DNA of 64,000 nt. Source: Allobosea sp. GTDB taxonomy: Bacteria > Pseudomonadota > Alphaproteobacteria > Rhizobiales > Beijerinckiaceae. Below are positions 35,416 through 43,832 of this stretch, one piece after another; within the stretch, counting starts at the first letter, position 1, and each line of letters starts with the position of its first letter. Made by a program: the position numbers and the translations under genes. Below the pieces are notes generated by a model. That model saw only the letters and a program-made list of their open reading frames with translations, was not told where the DNA came from and did not search any database. The stretch covers positions 1 to 64,000 of the forward strand of contig JAAEQB010000064.1 of the NCBI GenBank assembly GCA_024231975.1, in the 5' to 3' direction.

Positions 35416-35886
35416 ATGCCTCAGCTCGACGCTTTCGACTGGCGTCTGCTCGAAGCGCTCCAGCAGGACGCCTCGCTGACCAATGGCGCGCTCGCCGAGC
35501 GGGTCGGCCTCTCCGCCAGCCAGGTCTCGCGGCGGCGCCAGGCGCTGGAGGGGGCGGGTGTGATTCGCGGCTATCGCGCCCTGATCGATCCCGAGGCGAT
35601 CGGGCTTTCCGTCACCGTCTTCATCCATGTCGCGCTCAACACCCATTCGCGCGACAATGCCCGGCGCTTTCGCGATCTGGTCAAGCTAACGCCCGCGGTG
35701 CTGGAGGCGCATGCGCTGACGGGCGAGGCCGACTACATGCTGAAAGTCGCGGTCGGCGACCTCAAGGAGCTGGCGCGCCTCGTCAACGAGGTGCTGCTTC
35801 CACATGAGAGCGTCGCGCGAGTGCGCTCCGAGATCGCGCTGGAGACGCTGAAGGAGCCGGGACTTTTGCCCTTGGCGATGGGGTGA
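35416..35886 (+). CDS. Lrp/AsnC-family transcriptional regulator
   Basis: Length is 156 residues. The HTH LDAFDWRLLEALQQDASLTN / VGLSASQVSRRRQALEGAGV occupies about 3-50 and the RAM ligand domain about 70-150 with ALTGEADYMLKVAVGD. GAGGAGGGG precedes the ATG. It is divergent from hpd, an arrangement seen for regulators that switch on tyrosine degradation. Regulation of hpd in response to an aromatic amino acid or its keto acid is inferred. Confidence 0.92.
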   Translation: MPQLDAFDWRLLEALQQDASLTNGALAERVGLSASQVSRRRQALEGAGVIRGYRALIDPEAIGLSVTVFIHVALNTHSRDNARRFRDLVKLTPAVLEAHALTGEADYMLKVAVGDLKELARLVNEVLLPHESVARVRSEIALETLKEPGLLPLAMG

Positions 35887-35929
35887 GATTGCCCCTTCCG
35901 CCGATGCTGCGGCGCGCTATAACTCGGTC

Positions 35930-36511
35930 ATGGTCGTTCTCAACCGCATCTACACTCGCACCGGCGATGACGGCACCACCGCGCTCGCCACCGGCGCGCG
36001 CCGGCCGAAATTCGATCTGCGCGTCTCCGCCTATGGTACGGTCGACGAGACCAATGCCTGCATCGGCATGGCGCGCCTGCATTGCGCCGGCGAGGATCCC
36101 GAACTCGACGCGATGCTTGGACGCATCCAGAACGATCTCTTCGACCTCGGTGCCGAGCTCGCCTCGCCCGACACCGGCGAAAAGCTGGCCTGGGAGCCGC
36201 TGCGGATCGTGCAGGCGCAGGTCGACCGGCTCGAGGCCGAAATCGATCAGCTCAACCGGCCGCTCGGGACGCTGCGCTCCTTCGTCCTGCCGGGCGGCAC
36301 GCCCGGCGCGGCGCATCTGCATCTCGCCCGTACCGTCAGCCGCCGGGCCGAGCGGCTGATGGTCGAATTGTCGCAGGAGGAGGGCGAGAGCGTCGCCCAG
36401 CCGGCGCTGAAATTCATCAACCGGCTCTCGGATTTCCTCTTCGTCGCCTCGCGCCACCTCAATGCCAGGGCTGGGGGCGACGTGCTCTGGACGCCCGGCC
36501 AGAACCGCTAG
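35930..36511 (+). CDS. Cob(I)yrinic acid a,c-diamide adenosyltransferase, PduO type
   Basis: It makes adenosylcobalamin from cob(I)alamin and ATP. Length is 193 residues with the PduO-type N-terminal ATP site YTRTGDDGTTALATG, then SAYGTVDETNA, the conserved RRAERLMVEL and NRLSDFLFVASRHLN near the C-terminus. AdoCbl is the cofactor of ethylmalonyl-CoA and methylmalonyl-CoA mutases, which links this gene to the mesaconyl-CoA hydratase region. It precedes rhomboid, etfBA and hydroxyacyl-CoA dehydrogenase genes. Confidence 0.93.
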   Translation: MVVLNRIYTRTGDDGTTALATGARRPKFDLRVSAYGTVDETNACIGMARLHCAGEDPELDAMLGRIQNDLFDLGAELASPDTGEKLAWEPLRIVQAQVDRLEAEIDQLNRPLGTLRSFVLPGGTPGAAHLHLARTVSRRAERLMVELSQEEGESVAQPALKFINRLSDFLFVASRHLNARAGGDVLWTPGQNR

Positions 36512-36623
36512 AGCAGGATGCGAAAAAGTGGGAACCGGTTTTTCGCAGATATCCTGCTCTAAACGCTCAGAATCGATCACGTCTTATGATTTTGGATCGA
36601 TTCGATCCAAAATCATCGTGATC
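36509..36623. repeat. Compound palindromic intergenic element
   Basis: Part 1: TAGAGCAGGAT (36509-36519) pairs with ATCCTGCTCTA (36551-36561), with an inner stem GCGAAAAA/TTTTTCGC (36520-36527/36539-36546) around the self-complementary aaccggtt. Part 2: 15-base arms at 36586-36600 and 36602-36616 are perfect complements separated by one base, extended by GATCACG/CGTGATC (36575-36581/36617-36623). The first arm contains the TAG stop of the adenosyltransferase gene. Repeats of this make are widespread in Hyphomicrobiales genomes, and a cousin lies at 60897-60995. Confidence 0.8.
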
Positions 36624-36629
36624 TAGTCC

Positions 36630-37331
36630 ATGTTCGTGCCGCTGCATGACGGCGTGCCGATGCGTTTCATCCGCGTCGCCTACGTCACCTATGCACTGAT
36701 CGCGCTCTGCATCGTGCTGCGCCTGATGCTGATGTACTGGACCAGCGAGGCGAGCGAGGTCGCGGTCCTGGCCGGCTTCGGCACGATTCCCGCGGTGCTG
36801 TTCGGCGAGGCGCAATTGCCGCCGGAACTGCTCAAGGCGCCGCCCTGGCTGACGCTGATGACCGGCATCGTGCTGCATGCCAGCTTCGCCCATCTGATCG
36901 GCAACATGCTGTTCCTCTTCGTCTTCGGCGACAATGTCGAGGATGCGATGGGGCATCTGCGCTTCCTCGCCTTCTTCCTGCTCTGCGGCATCGCCGGGGC
37001 GCTGCTGCATGCGCTGATGAACCCCGAATCGGAGCAGCCGCTGATCGGCGCCTCCGGCGCGATCTCAGGCGTGATCGCCTCCTATCTGATGCTCTACCCG
37101 CGCGTGCGCGTCTGGGGGCTCGCCTTCAAATGGATTCCGCTGCACATCCCGGCGATGTACGCGCTCGGTGCCTGGATCCTGTTCCAGCTGCTCTCGGCGC
37201 TGTTCGATCAGCAGGGCGCGGTTGGCTGGTGGGCGCATCTCGGCGGGCTCGGAGCCGGGGCGGCGCTGACGCCATTGCTGATCCGGCGCGAGCTACGCCT
37301 GTTTGGCCGCGGCGTGCGGGGGCTGCCGTGA
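36630..37331 (+). CDS. Rhomboid-family intramembrane serine protease
   Basis: Length is 233 residues with six or seven membrane helices. The catalytic serine is in GASGAISG (Ser142), the histidine in WWAHLGGL (His203), and the oxyanion-stabilising His/Asn pair in HLIGN (His88, Asn92), so the active site is complete. It cleaves transmembrane segments of unknown substrates. The start at 36630 lies directly after the compound repeat. An in-frame ATG ten codons later is possible. Confidence 0.92.
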   Translation: MFVPLHDGVPMRFIRVAYVTYALIALCIVLRLMLMYWTSEASEVAVLAGFGTIPAVLFGEAQLPPELLKAPPWLTLMTGIVLHASFAHLIGNMLFLFVFGDNVEDAMGHLRFLAFFLLCGIAGALLHALMNPESEQPLIGASGAISGVIASYLMLYPRVRVWGLAFKWIPLHIPAMYALGAWILFQLLSALFDQQGAVGWWAHLGGLGAGAALTPLLIRRELRLFGRGVRGLP

Positions 37332-37466
37332 CTTTCATGGCGTTGACAAGCGCAAATCCCCGTCGCTACGGTCCGTCCGCATTTCAGCCGGGTGCCGCGA
37401 TGCTGGCCGTCGCTTGGCCGGCGGATCGGCATCAGATCGCATCTCTCCACAACCGGTGACGCCCTT

Positions 37467-38213
37467 ATGAAGATACTTGTGCCAGTGAAGCGCGTGGTCG
37501 ACTTCAACGTGAAGATCCGGGTCAAGGGCGACGGTTCCGGGGTCGAGCTGGCCAATGTGAAGATGTCGATGAACCCGTTCGACGAGATCGCGGTCGAAGA
37601 GGCGCTGCGGCTCAAGGAAGCGGGCAAGGCGACCGAGGTGATCGTGGTTTCGGTCGGCCCGGCGCAGGCGGCCGAGACGATCCGCACCGGCCTCGCCATG
37701 GGCGCCGATCGCGGCATCCTGGTGAAGACCGACGCCGCCACCGAGCCGCTCGCCGTCGCCAAGCTGCTGAAGAAGGTCGTCGAGCAGGAGACGCCCGAAC
37801 TCGTCATCCTCGGCAAGCAGGCGATCGACGACGACTGCAACCAGACCGGCCAGATGCTGGCTGCCCTGCTCGGCTGGCCGCAAGGCACCTTCGCCTCCAA
37901 GGTGGTGCTCGACGCGGGCTCTGCGGACGTCACCCGCGAGGTCGATGGCGGCCTGCAGACTGTCCAGCTCAAGCTGCCGGCGATCGTCACCACCGATCTG
38001 CGCCTGAACGAGCCGCGCTATGCCTCGCTGCCCAACATCATGAAGGCGAAGAAGAAGCCGCTCGACGAGACCACGCCGGAGACGCTCGGCGTCGATGTCT
38101 CGCCGCGCCTCAAGGTGCTGAAGACGGCCGAGCCGGCCGGACGCTCCGCCGGCGTCAAGGTGGCCAATGCCGCCGAACTCGTCTCCAAGCTCAAGACCGC
38201 CGGGGTGATCTGA
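37467..38213 (+). CDS. etfB: Electron transfer flavoprotein subunit beta
   Basis: ETF carries electrons from acyl-CoA dehydrogenases to ETF:quinone oxidoreductase. Length is 248 residues starting MKILVPVKRVVDFNVKI, with the AMP-site and signature region LPAIVTTDLRLNEPRYASLPNIMKAKKK (split across about 171-198). The ATG at 37467 fits the family N-terminus; an ATG 25 codons upstream does not. It overlaps etfA by one base (TGATG). Confidence 0.97.
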   Translation: MKILVPVKRVVDFNVKIRVKGDGSGVELANVKMSMNPFDEIAVEEALRLKEAGKATEVIVVSVGPAQAAETIRTGLAMGADRGILVKTDAATEPLAVAKLLKKVVEQETPELVILGKQAIDDDCNQTGQMLAALLGWPQGTFASKVVLDAGSADVTREVDGGLQTVQLKLPAIVTTDLRLNEPRYASLPNIMKAKKKPLDETTPETLGVDVSPRLKVLKTAEPAGRSAGVKVANAAELVSKLKTAGVI

Positions 38214-39160
38214 TGACCACGCTGCTGCTCGCCAAGCACGACAACAAGGCCCTCAACGAGGCCACCCGCAAGGCCCTGACTGCCGCCAAGGACCTCGGCG
38301 CGCCCGTGCACGTCCTGGTCGCCGGCCTTAACGCCAAGGCGGTCGCAGAAGCTGCCGCCAAGCTCGACGGCGTCGAGAAGGTGCTGCTCGCCGACGATGC
38401 GTCCTATGAGCATCGCCTCGCCGAGCCGCTGGCTGCGCTGATCGTCTCGCTCGCGCCTGCTTACGACGCGCTGGTCGCGCCCGGCACCACCACCGGCAAG
38501 AACGTCATGCCGCGCGTCGCCGCGCTGCTCGACGTGATGCAGGTCTCGGAGGTGACAAGGATCGTCTCGGCCGACACCTTCGAGCGGCCGATCTATGCCG
38601 GCAACGCCATCCAGACCGTGCAGTCGGCCGACGCCAAGAAGGTGATCACCGTGCGCGGCGCCTCCTTCCAGGCGACCGGCGACGGCGCTGCCTCCGCCCC
38701 GATCGAGAGCGTTGCCGCCGCGGCGAACCCCGGCAGCTCGTCCTTCAAGGGCGAGGAAGTCGCCAAGTCCGACCGTCCGGAACTGGCCTCGGCCAAGATC
38801 ATTGTTTCGGGCGGGCGCGCGCTCGCCTCGGCCGAGAATTTCGCCAAGGTGATCGAGCCGGTGGCGGATCGCCTCGGCGCCGCGATGGGCGCCTCGCGCG
38901 CCGCAGTCGATGCCGGCTATGCCCCGAACGACTGGCAGGTCGGCCAGACCGGCAAGGTCGTCGCCCCCGAGCTCTATGTCGCGGTCGGCATCTCCGGCGC
39001 GATCCAGCACCTCGCCGGCATGAAGGATTCGAAGGTCATCGTCGCCATCAACAAGGACGAGGAGGCGCCGATCTTCCAGATCGCCGATTACGGCCTCGTC
39101 GGAGACCTCTTCACCATCCTGCCCGAGCTCGACAAAGAGCTCGAAAAGGCCGGGAAATAA
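38213..39160 (+). CDS. etfA: Electron transfer flavoprotein subunit alpha
   Basis: Length is 315 residues. The N-terminal half resembles the beta subunit, and the C-terminal half binds FAD with SGGRALASAENF (about 200), GASRAAVDAGYAPNDWQVGQTG and YVAVGISGAIQHLAGM near 260-275. It is coupled to etfB, with the hydroxyacyl-CoA dehydrogenase gene 73 bp downstream, a common order in Hyphomicrobiales. Confidence 0.97.
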   Translation: MTTLLLAKHDNKALNEATRKALTAAKDLGAPVHVLVAGLNAKAVAEAAAKLDGVEKVLLADDASYEHRLAEPLAALIVSLAPAYDALVAPGTTTGKNVMPRVAALLDVMQVSEVTRIVSADTFERPIYAGNAIQTVQSADAKKVITVRGASFQATGDGAASAPIESVAAAANPGSSSFKGEEVAKSDRPELASAKIIVSGGRALASAENFAKVIEPVADRLGAAMGASRAAVDAGYAPNDWQVGQTGKVVAPELYVAVGISGAIQHLAGMKDSKVIVAINKDEEAPIFQIADYGLVGDLFTILPELDKELEKAGK

Positions 39161-39233
39161 GCGGTAAAATCATCCGCGTCGCGGGCGGCCACGGGTCGCC
39201 CGCGCCAGCTCCCTCGGGGAACAGAAGCGTCAC

Positions 39234-40115
39234 ATGGACCACCAGATCAAGACCGTCGGCATCATCGGGGCCGGGCAGATGGGCAACGGCATCGCCCATG
39301 TCGCCTCGGTCGCGGGCTTCGACATCAGGCTGCACGACATCGCCGAAGACCGCATCAACGCGGCGCTGGCGACGATCGACGGCAACATGGCCCGCCAGGT
39401 CGCCAAGGGCGCTATCGCCGACGAAGATCGCCGGACCGCGATGAGCCGGATCGTCTCGGCGCCGAAGCTGGAGGATCTGGGCCCGTGCGACCTCGTGATC
39501 GAAGCCGCGACCGAGAGCGAGGAGGTGAAGCGCAAGATCTTCACCGCCGTCTGCCCTCATCTGCGCCCCGACGCGATCCTGGCCTCGAACACCTCGTCGA
39601 TCTCGATCACGCGGCTCGCCGCGGCGACCGATCGCCCCGAGCACTTCATCGGCATCCATTTCATGAATCCGGTGCCGCTGATGCAGCTCGTCGAGCTGAT
39701 CCGCGGCATCGCCACCGACGACGGCACCTTCGAACGTGCCAAGGGCTTTGTCGCCTCGCTGCACAAGACGGCGTCGGTCTCCGAGGATTTCCCGGCCTTC
39801 ATCGTCAACCGCATCCTGCTGCCGATGATCAACGAGGCCGTCTACACGCTCTATGAGGGCGTCGGTTCGGTCGAGGCGATCGATACGGCGATGAAGCTCG
39901 GCGCGAATCATCCGATGGGCCCGCTCCAGCTCGCCGACTTCATCGGCCTCGACACCTGCCTGTCGGTGATGCAGGTGCTGCATGACGGCCTCGCGGACTC
40001 GAAATACCGGCCGTGCCCGCTGCTGGTGAAGTATGTCGAGGCCGGCTGGCTCGGCCGCAAGACCAAGCGCGGTTTCTACGATTACCGCGGCGAAAAGCCG
40101 ATTCCGACGCGCTGA
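39234..40115 (+). CDS. 3-hydroxybutyryl-CoA dehydrogenase (3-hydroxyacyl-CoA dehydrogenase family)
   Basis: It interconverts 3-hydroxybutyryl-CoA and acetoacetyl-CoA with NAD(P). Length is 293 residues with an N-terminal Rossmann motif GIIGAGQMGNGIAHVA (8-23), the catalytic region IGIHFMNPVPLMQLVELIRG holding the active-site His, and the C-terminal helical domain GVGSVEAIDTAMKLGANHPMGP. A monofunctional, short form is typical for butyrate or polyhydroxybutyrate metabolism and the entry to the ethylmalonyl-CoA pathway. Confidence 0.94.
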   Translation: MDHQIKTVGIIGAGQMGNGIAHVASVAGFDIRLHDIAEDRINAALATIDGNMARQVAKGAIADEDRRTAMSRIVSAPKLEDLGPCDLVIEAATESEEVKRKIFTAVCPHLRPDAILASNTSSISITRLAAATDRPEHFIGIHFMNPVPLMQLVELIRGIATDDGTFERAKGFVASLHKTASVSEDFPAFIVNRILLPMINEAVYTLYEGVGSVEAIDTAMKLGANHPMGPLQLADFIGLDTCLSVMQVLHDGLADSKYRPCPLLVKYVEAGWLGRKTKRGFYDYRGEKPIPTR

Positions 40116-40313
40116 GATCAGCTGTCGCGCCCGGATCAGCGCCGGGCGTCGCCTCCTCGCTTCATCTTCCCGACATTTCGCGCCTCCGCGGGTCTCGCCT
40201 GCGGGGGGACGTGCATTCGCGCCGCAACATCGTCGCTTCACATTCTTGTCGCATCGCGCTTACATTGATGCGTCAGGATTCGTGCGAGCCCAGGAAGCGG
40301 AGGCGCGATACGG

Positions 40314-40886
40314 GTGACGGCGCATGTGATGCATCCGATGGCCTCGCCGGACGGTTGTCCGGCGCTGGTGCTCAACGCCGATTTCCGGCCGTTGAGCTAT
40401 TATCCGCTCTCGTTGTGGAGCTGGCAGGACGCGATCAAGGCGGTCTTCATGGACCGGGTCAACATCGTCTCCGAATACGACACGGTGGTGCGCAGCCCGA
40501 GCTTCAACATGAAGCTGCCCTCGGTCGTCTCGCTCAAGACCTATATCAAGCCCTCGCGCACCCCGGCCTTCACCCGCTTCAACGTCTTCCTGCGCGACCG
40601 CTTCGCCTGCCAGTATTGCGGCACGCGCGACGAACTGACCTTCGACCACGTCGTGCCGCGCTCCAAGGGCGGCCTCACCACCTGGGAGAACGTCGTCGCG
40701 GCCTGCTCGCCCTGCAACCTGATGAAGGGCGACAAGATGCCGACGGCAGTCGGGATGATCCCGATGCAGAAGCCGTTCGCGCCGTCGATCAACGACCTGC
40801 ACCGCAACGGCAAGCTGTTCCCGCCGAACTATCTGCACGACAGTTGGCTCGACTATCTCTACTGGGATTCCGAGCTGGAGCCGTGA
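40314..40886 (+). CDS. HNH endonuclease domain protein
   Basis: Length is 190 residues from a GTG at 40314; an in-frame ATG at 40329 is an alternative. After a conserved N-terminal part (PALVLNADFRPLSYYPLSLW) comes an HNH fold at about 100-140: CQYCG zinc pair, FDHVVPRSKGG with the catalytic His, the Asn in TTWENVVAAC, and the second zinc pair CSPC. This conserved alphaproteobacterial type is usually a lone housekeeping-like gene. A DNA repair or processing role is assumed, not shown. Confidence 0.9.
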   Translation: MTAHVMHPMASPDGCPALVLNADFRPLSYYPLSLWSWQDAIKAVFMDRVNIVSEYDTVVRSPSFNMKLPSVVSLKTYIKPSRTPAFTRFNVFLRDRFACQYCGTRDELTFDHVVPRSKGGLTTWENVVAACSPCNLMKGDKMPTAVGMIPMQKPFAPSINDLHRNGKLFPPNYLHDSWLDYLYWDSELEP

Positions 40887-40897
40887 GCTCCCGCCTG

Positions 40898-41764
40898 TCA
40901 GCGTGACCGCGAGCGCGGATCGGATGCGTCGCGAAGGGCATCGCCGAGCAGGTTGAGCGCCAGCACCGTGACGAGAATGGCAAGGCTCGGGAACACCGCG
41001 AGCCACCAGGCATCGAGGATGTTCTCGAAGCCCTCGCGGATCATCGCGCCCCAGGTCGGCGCCGGTGGCGGCACGCCGAGGCCGATGAAGCTGAGCGAGG
41101 CCTCGGTGCGGATCGCCGAGGCCAGCCAGAGCGAGCTCATCACCACCACGTCCGAGATCATGTTCGGCAGGATGTGGCGGGTCATGATCCGGAACGGGCC
41201 GCAGCCATAGGAGCGGCTGGCCTCGACGAAATCGCGCTGGCGCAAGGTGATCGTCGGCGCACGGGCGACGCGGGCGAAGGGCGCGACCTCGGTCACGGCG
41301 ATGGCGATGATCAGGTTTTCGAGACTCGCGCCGAGCATGGCGGCGATCATCAGGCCGAGCAGCAGCGTCGGGAAGGCGAGCAGCACGTCGAGCACGCCCA
41401 TCACGAGCTGATCGAAGACGCCGCCGATATAGCCGGCGAGCACGCCGATCGCGGTGCCGACCAGCATGGCGATCAGGATGGCGACAAAGCCGACGAACAG
41501 CGAGATGCGGGCGCCGTAGATCAGGCGCGAGAGCACGTCGCGGCCATAGGAATCGGTCCCGAGCCAGAATTCGGCCGAAGGCGGCTCCAGCCGCGCCACG
41601 ATGTTCTGCTCGAGCGGGTCATAGGGCGCAAGCCAGGGCGCGAACAGCGCGATGCAGACAATCAGCGCCAGCAGGACAAGCCCGACCCAGGCGAGGCGGT
41701 TCTGGGTGAAGGCGAGCCAGAGCCCGCCCGGCTGGATCGCGACGGGGGTATCGGCGGCGCTCAT
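40898..41764 (-). CDS. ABC transporter permease, DppC/OppC type
   Basis: Inner-membrane subunit of a peptide/opine/nickel-type importer. Length is 288 residues with the N-terminal OppC_N helix, WLGTDSYGRDVLSRLIYG at about 70-87, and the EAA loop EASRSYGCGPFRIMTRHILPN contacting the ATPase. It is the last gene of a six-gene operon and overlaps the DppB-type gene by four bases. No ATP-binding subunit follows: the next gene is the convergent HNH gene. Confidence 0.94.
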   Translation of the reverse strand: MSAADTPVAIQPGGLWLAFTQNRLAWVGLVLLALIVCIALFAPWLAPYDPLEQNIVARLEPPSAEFWLGTDSYGRDVLSRLIYGARISLFVGFVAILIAMLVGTAIGVLAGYIGGVFDQLVMGVLDVLLAFPTLLLGLMIAAMLGASLENLIIAIAVTEVAPFARVARAPTITLRQRDFVEASRSYGCGPFRIMTRHILPNMISDVVVMSSLWLASAIRTEASLSFIGLGVPPPAPTWGAMIREGFENILDAWWLAVFPSLAILVTVLALNLLGDALRDASDPRSRSR

Positions 41765-42705
41765 GAGTACTTCACCCTGGGATCGACGAGGCCGTAGGCG
41801 AGATCGGTCAGCGTGTTCACGACGATCACGCAGATCGCGAAGATGATCATCAGCCCCTGCAGCAGCGTGTAGTCGCGGGCATTGAGCGCGCCGATGATCA
41901 GTTTGCCGAGGCCGGGCCGGTTGAAGATGATCTCGGTCAGCACGGAATTGCCGATCAGCGTGCCGAAATAGAGCCCGACCACGGTGATGATCGGGATCAG
42001 CCCGTTGCGCAGGGCATGGGTGACGACGAGCTGGGCCGGGCCGACGCCCTTGGCGCGGGCGGTGCGGATATAGTCCTCGGTCAGCACGCCGAGCATGGCG
42101 GCGCGCGTCACCCGCATCACATAGGCGGTCATGATGATGCCGAGGTTGAGCGCCGGCAAGGCCAGCGCCCGCATCCGCTCGGCGAAGCTGCCGGCCCCGC
42201 TGGTGTTGCCGAGCACCGGGAACCAGTTCAGCTGGATCGCGAAGACGATCAGCATCAGGATGCCGGAGACGAAGGCCGGGAAGGACAGGCCGACCAGCGA
42301 GACGACGCGCGAGACATAGTCGACCCAGCCATTGCGGCTGAGCGCGGCGGCGACACCGAGCGGCAGGCCGAAAAGAAGTCCGATCGTGATGGCGGCGACG
42401 GTGAGTTCGATCGTCGAGGGCAACACCAGCAGCACCTCGCGGATGACGCTGCGCCCGCTCGACAGCGACTGGCCGAAATCGCCGGTCAGGATCTTGCCGA
42501 GGAAGGCGAGGTACTGGACGTGGACCGGCTGGTCGAGGCCGAGTTTTTCGCGCAGCGCTGCGAGCGAGGCGGCGCTAGCCTGGTCGCCGAGGATGACCGA
42601 GGCGGCATCGCCCGGCACCAACCGCACCAGCACGAAGATCGCGGTCAGCATCACGAACAGCGTGGGGATGGCGAGCAATATGCGCCGGACCAGATAGCCG
42701 ATCAT
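41761..42705 (-). CDS. ABC transporter permease, DppB/OppB type
   Basis: Length is 314 residues starting MIGYLVRRILLAIPTLFVML, the DppB N-terminal helix, followed by LVPGDAASVILGDQAS and LGLDQPVHVQYLAFLGKILTGDFG. The EAA loop reads TARAKGVGPAQLVVTHALRN. It overlaps both its neighbours by four bases: the flavoprotein stop upstream and the DppC-type start downstream. Import of a peptide-like or opine-like solute for the linked flavoenzymes is inferred. Confidence 0.94.
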   Translation of the reverse strand: MIGYLVRRILLAIPTLFVMLTAIFVLVRLVPGDAASVILGDQASAASLAALREKLGLDQPVHVQYLAFLGKILTGDFGQSLSSGRSVIREVLLVLPSTIELTVAAITIGLLFGLPLGVAAALSRNGWVDYVSRVVSLVGLSFPAFVSGILMLIVFAIQLNWFPVLGNTSGAGSFAERMRALALPALNLGIIMTAYVMRVTRAAMLGVLTEDYIRTARAKGVGPAQLVVTHALRNGLIPIITVVGLYFGTLIGNSVLTEIIFNRPGLGKLIIGALNARDYTLLQGLMIIFAICVIVVNTLTDLAYGLVDPRVKYS

Positions 42706-43832
42706 GCCACCGCCCTTTCCTGCATCAGGCGCCCCGGCGCGAAAGCGGCGATCTCGCGCCGCGTCCGGCCCTCGCAGACGAGTTCGGCCAGGATCGATCC
42801 GACCACCGGCACGAGTTGGAAGCCATGGCCGGAGAAGCCGAAGGCATGGACGAGGCCGGGCGCGTTCGGTGAGAGGCCGATCACCGGGATGTGGTCACGC
42901 GTTTCGGCCTCGATGCCGGTCCAGCAGCGGGCGATGCGCACGCCCTGGACGGCAGGGAAGAGGTCGCTGGCTGCGCGGGCACCCCGGGCGAGCTGACGGA
43001 AATCGACCGTGCTGCGCTCGCGCTCGAGATCGGCCGAGCCCTGCAGGCCGCCGCCGATCACCAGCGTGCCCTGGCCCGCCTGCTTGAAGGAGAGAGCCCG
43101 GCCGACGACGCTGACGACGGGATCGAGCAACGGCGCGAGCCGCTCTGTGACGATCATCATCGAGGCGCGAACGCCGAGCGGAATGGCATCGCCGAACAGG
43201 GCGGCGAGCCGCCCGGCCCAGGCGCCGGCGGCGTTGACGATCTGGGGTGCGCGAAAGCGGCGCTCGCCACAGACGAGCAGCCAGTCGCCGCGCTGGCGCT
43301 CGACCGCCTCGACGCCGCAGCCCTCGGCGATGACGACGCCCTCGGCCTCGCAAGATCGCCGGAACGCGGCGAGGGTGCGGTGCGGGTCGGCGGCGCCGTC
43401 GCGCCGTGCCACCAGCGCGCCGACGCAATGCGGGCTCAGCGCCGGTACGAGCCGGCGCAGCTCGGCGGCGTCGATCAGCTCCTCATGGCCGTAGCCGAGG
43501 GCGCTGGTGCGGGCCTGACGCTCGATCAGGGCCGGCATGTGCTCAGGCATCTCCGCGACCCGCAATTGGCCATGGGCGTGGAAGCCGCAGGTATCGCCGA
43601 CGATCGTTTCGATCCGGTGCCACATCGCCATGGCTTCGAGCGAGATCGGGATCTCGGCGATGTCGCGGCCGAGGGTGCGCACGCCCGCCGCCGTGGCGCC
43701 GGAGGCGTGGCGGCCGGTCCAGCGTCGCTCGACCAGCGCGACCTTGCGGCCGGCGCGCGCCAGATGCAGCGCGGCGGAGAGGCCATGCAGGCCGCCGCCG
43801 ACCACGACCACGTCGAATGCGGCCTCGCTCAT
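42702..43832 (-). CDS. DAO-type FAD oxidoreductase subunit 1 (HcnC/opine-oxidase-B-like)
   Basis: Length is 376 residues from the ATG at 43832, which overlaps the upstream stop by four bases. The N-terminal FAD site VVVVGGGLHGLSAALHLARAG and the C-terminal PVIGLSPNAPGLVHAFGFSGHGFQL are those of sarcosine oxidase/HcnC/glycine oxidase-like enzymes. In HcnABC-type complexes such a subunit oxidises the C-N bond of an amino acid or opine. A second, different DAO subunit is encoded at the promoter-proximal end of the same operon. Confidence 0.88.
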   Translation of the reverse strand: MSEAAFDVVVVGGGLHGLSAALHLARAGRKVALVERRWTGRHASGATAAGVRTLGRDIAEIPISLEAMAMWHRIETIVGDTCGFHAHGQLRVAEMPEHMPALIERQARTSALGYGHEELIDAAELRRLVPALSPHCVGALVARRDGAADPHRTLAAFRRSCEAEGVVIAEGCGVEAVERQRGDWLLVCGERRFRAPQIVNAAGAWAGRLAALFGDAIPLGVRASMMIVTERLAPLLDPVVSVVGRALSFKQAGQGTLVIGGGLQGSADLERERSTVDFRQLARGARAASDLFPAVQGVRIARCWTGIEAETRDHIPVIGLSPNAPGLVHAFGFSGHGFQLVPVVGSILAELVCEGRTRREIAAFAPGRLMQERAVA

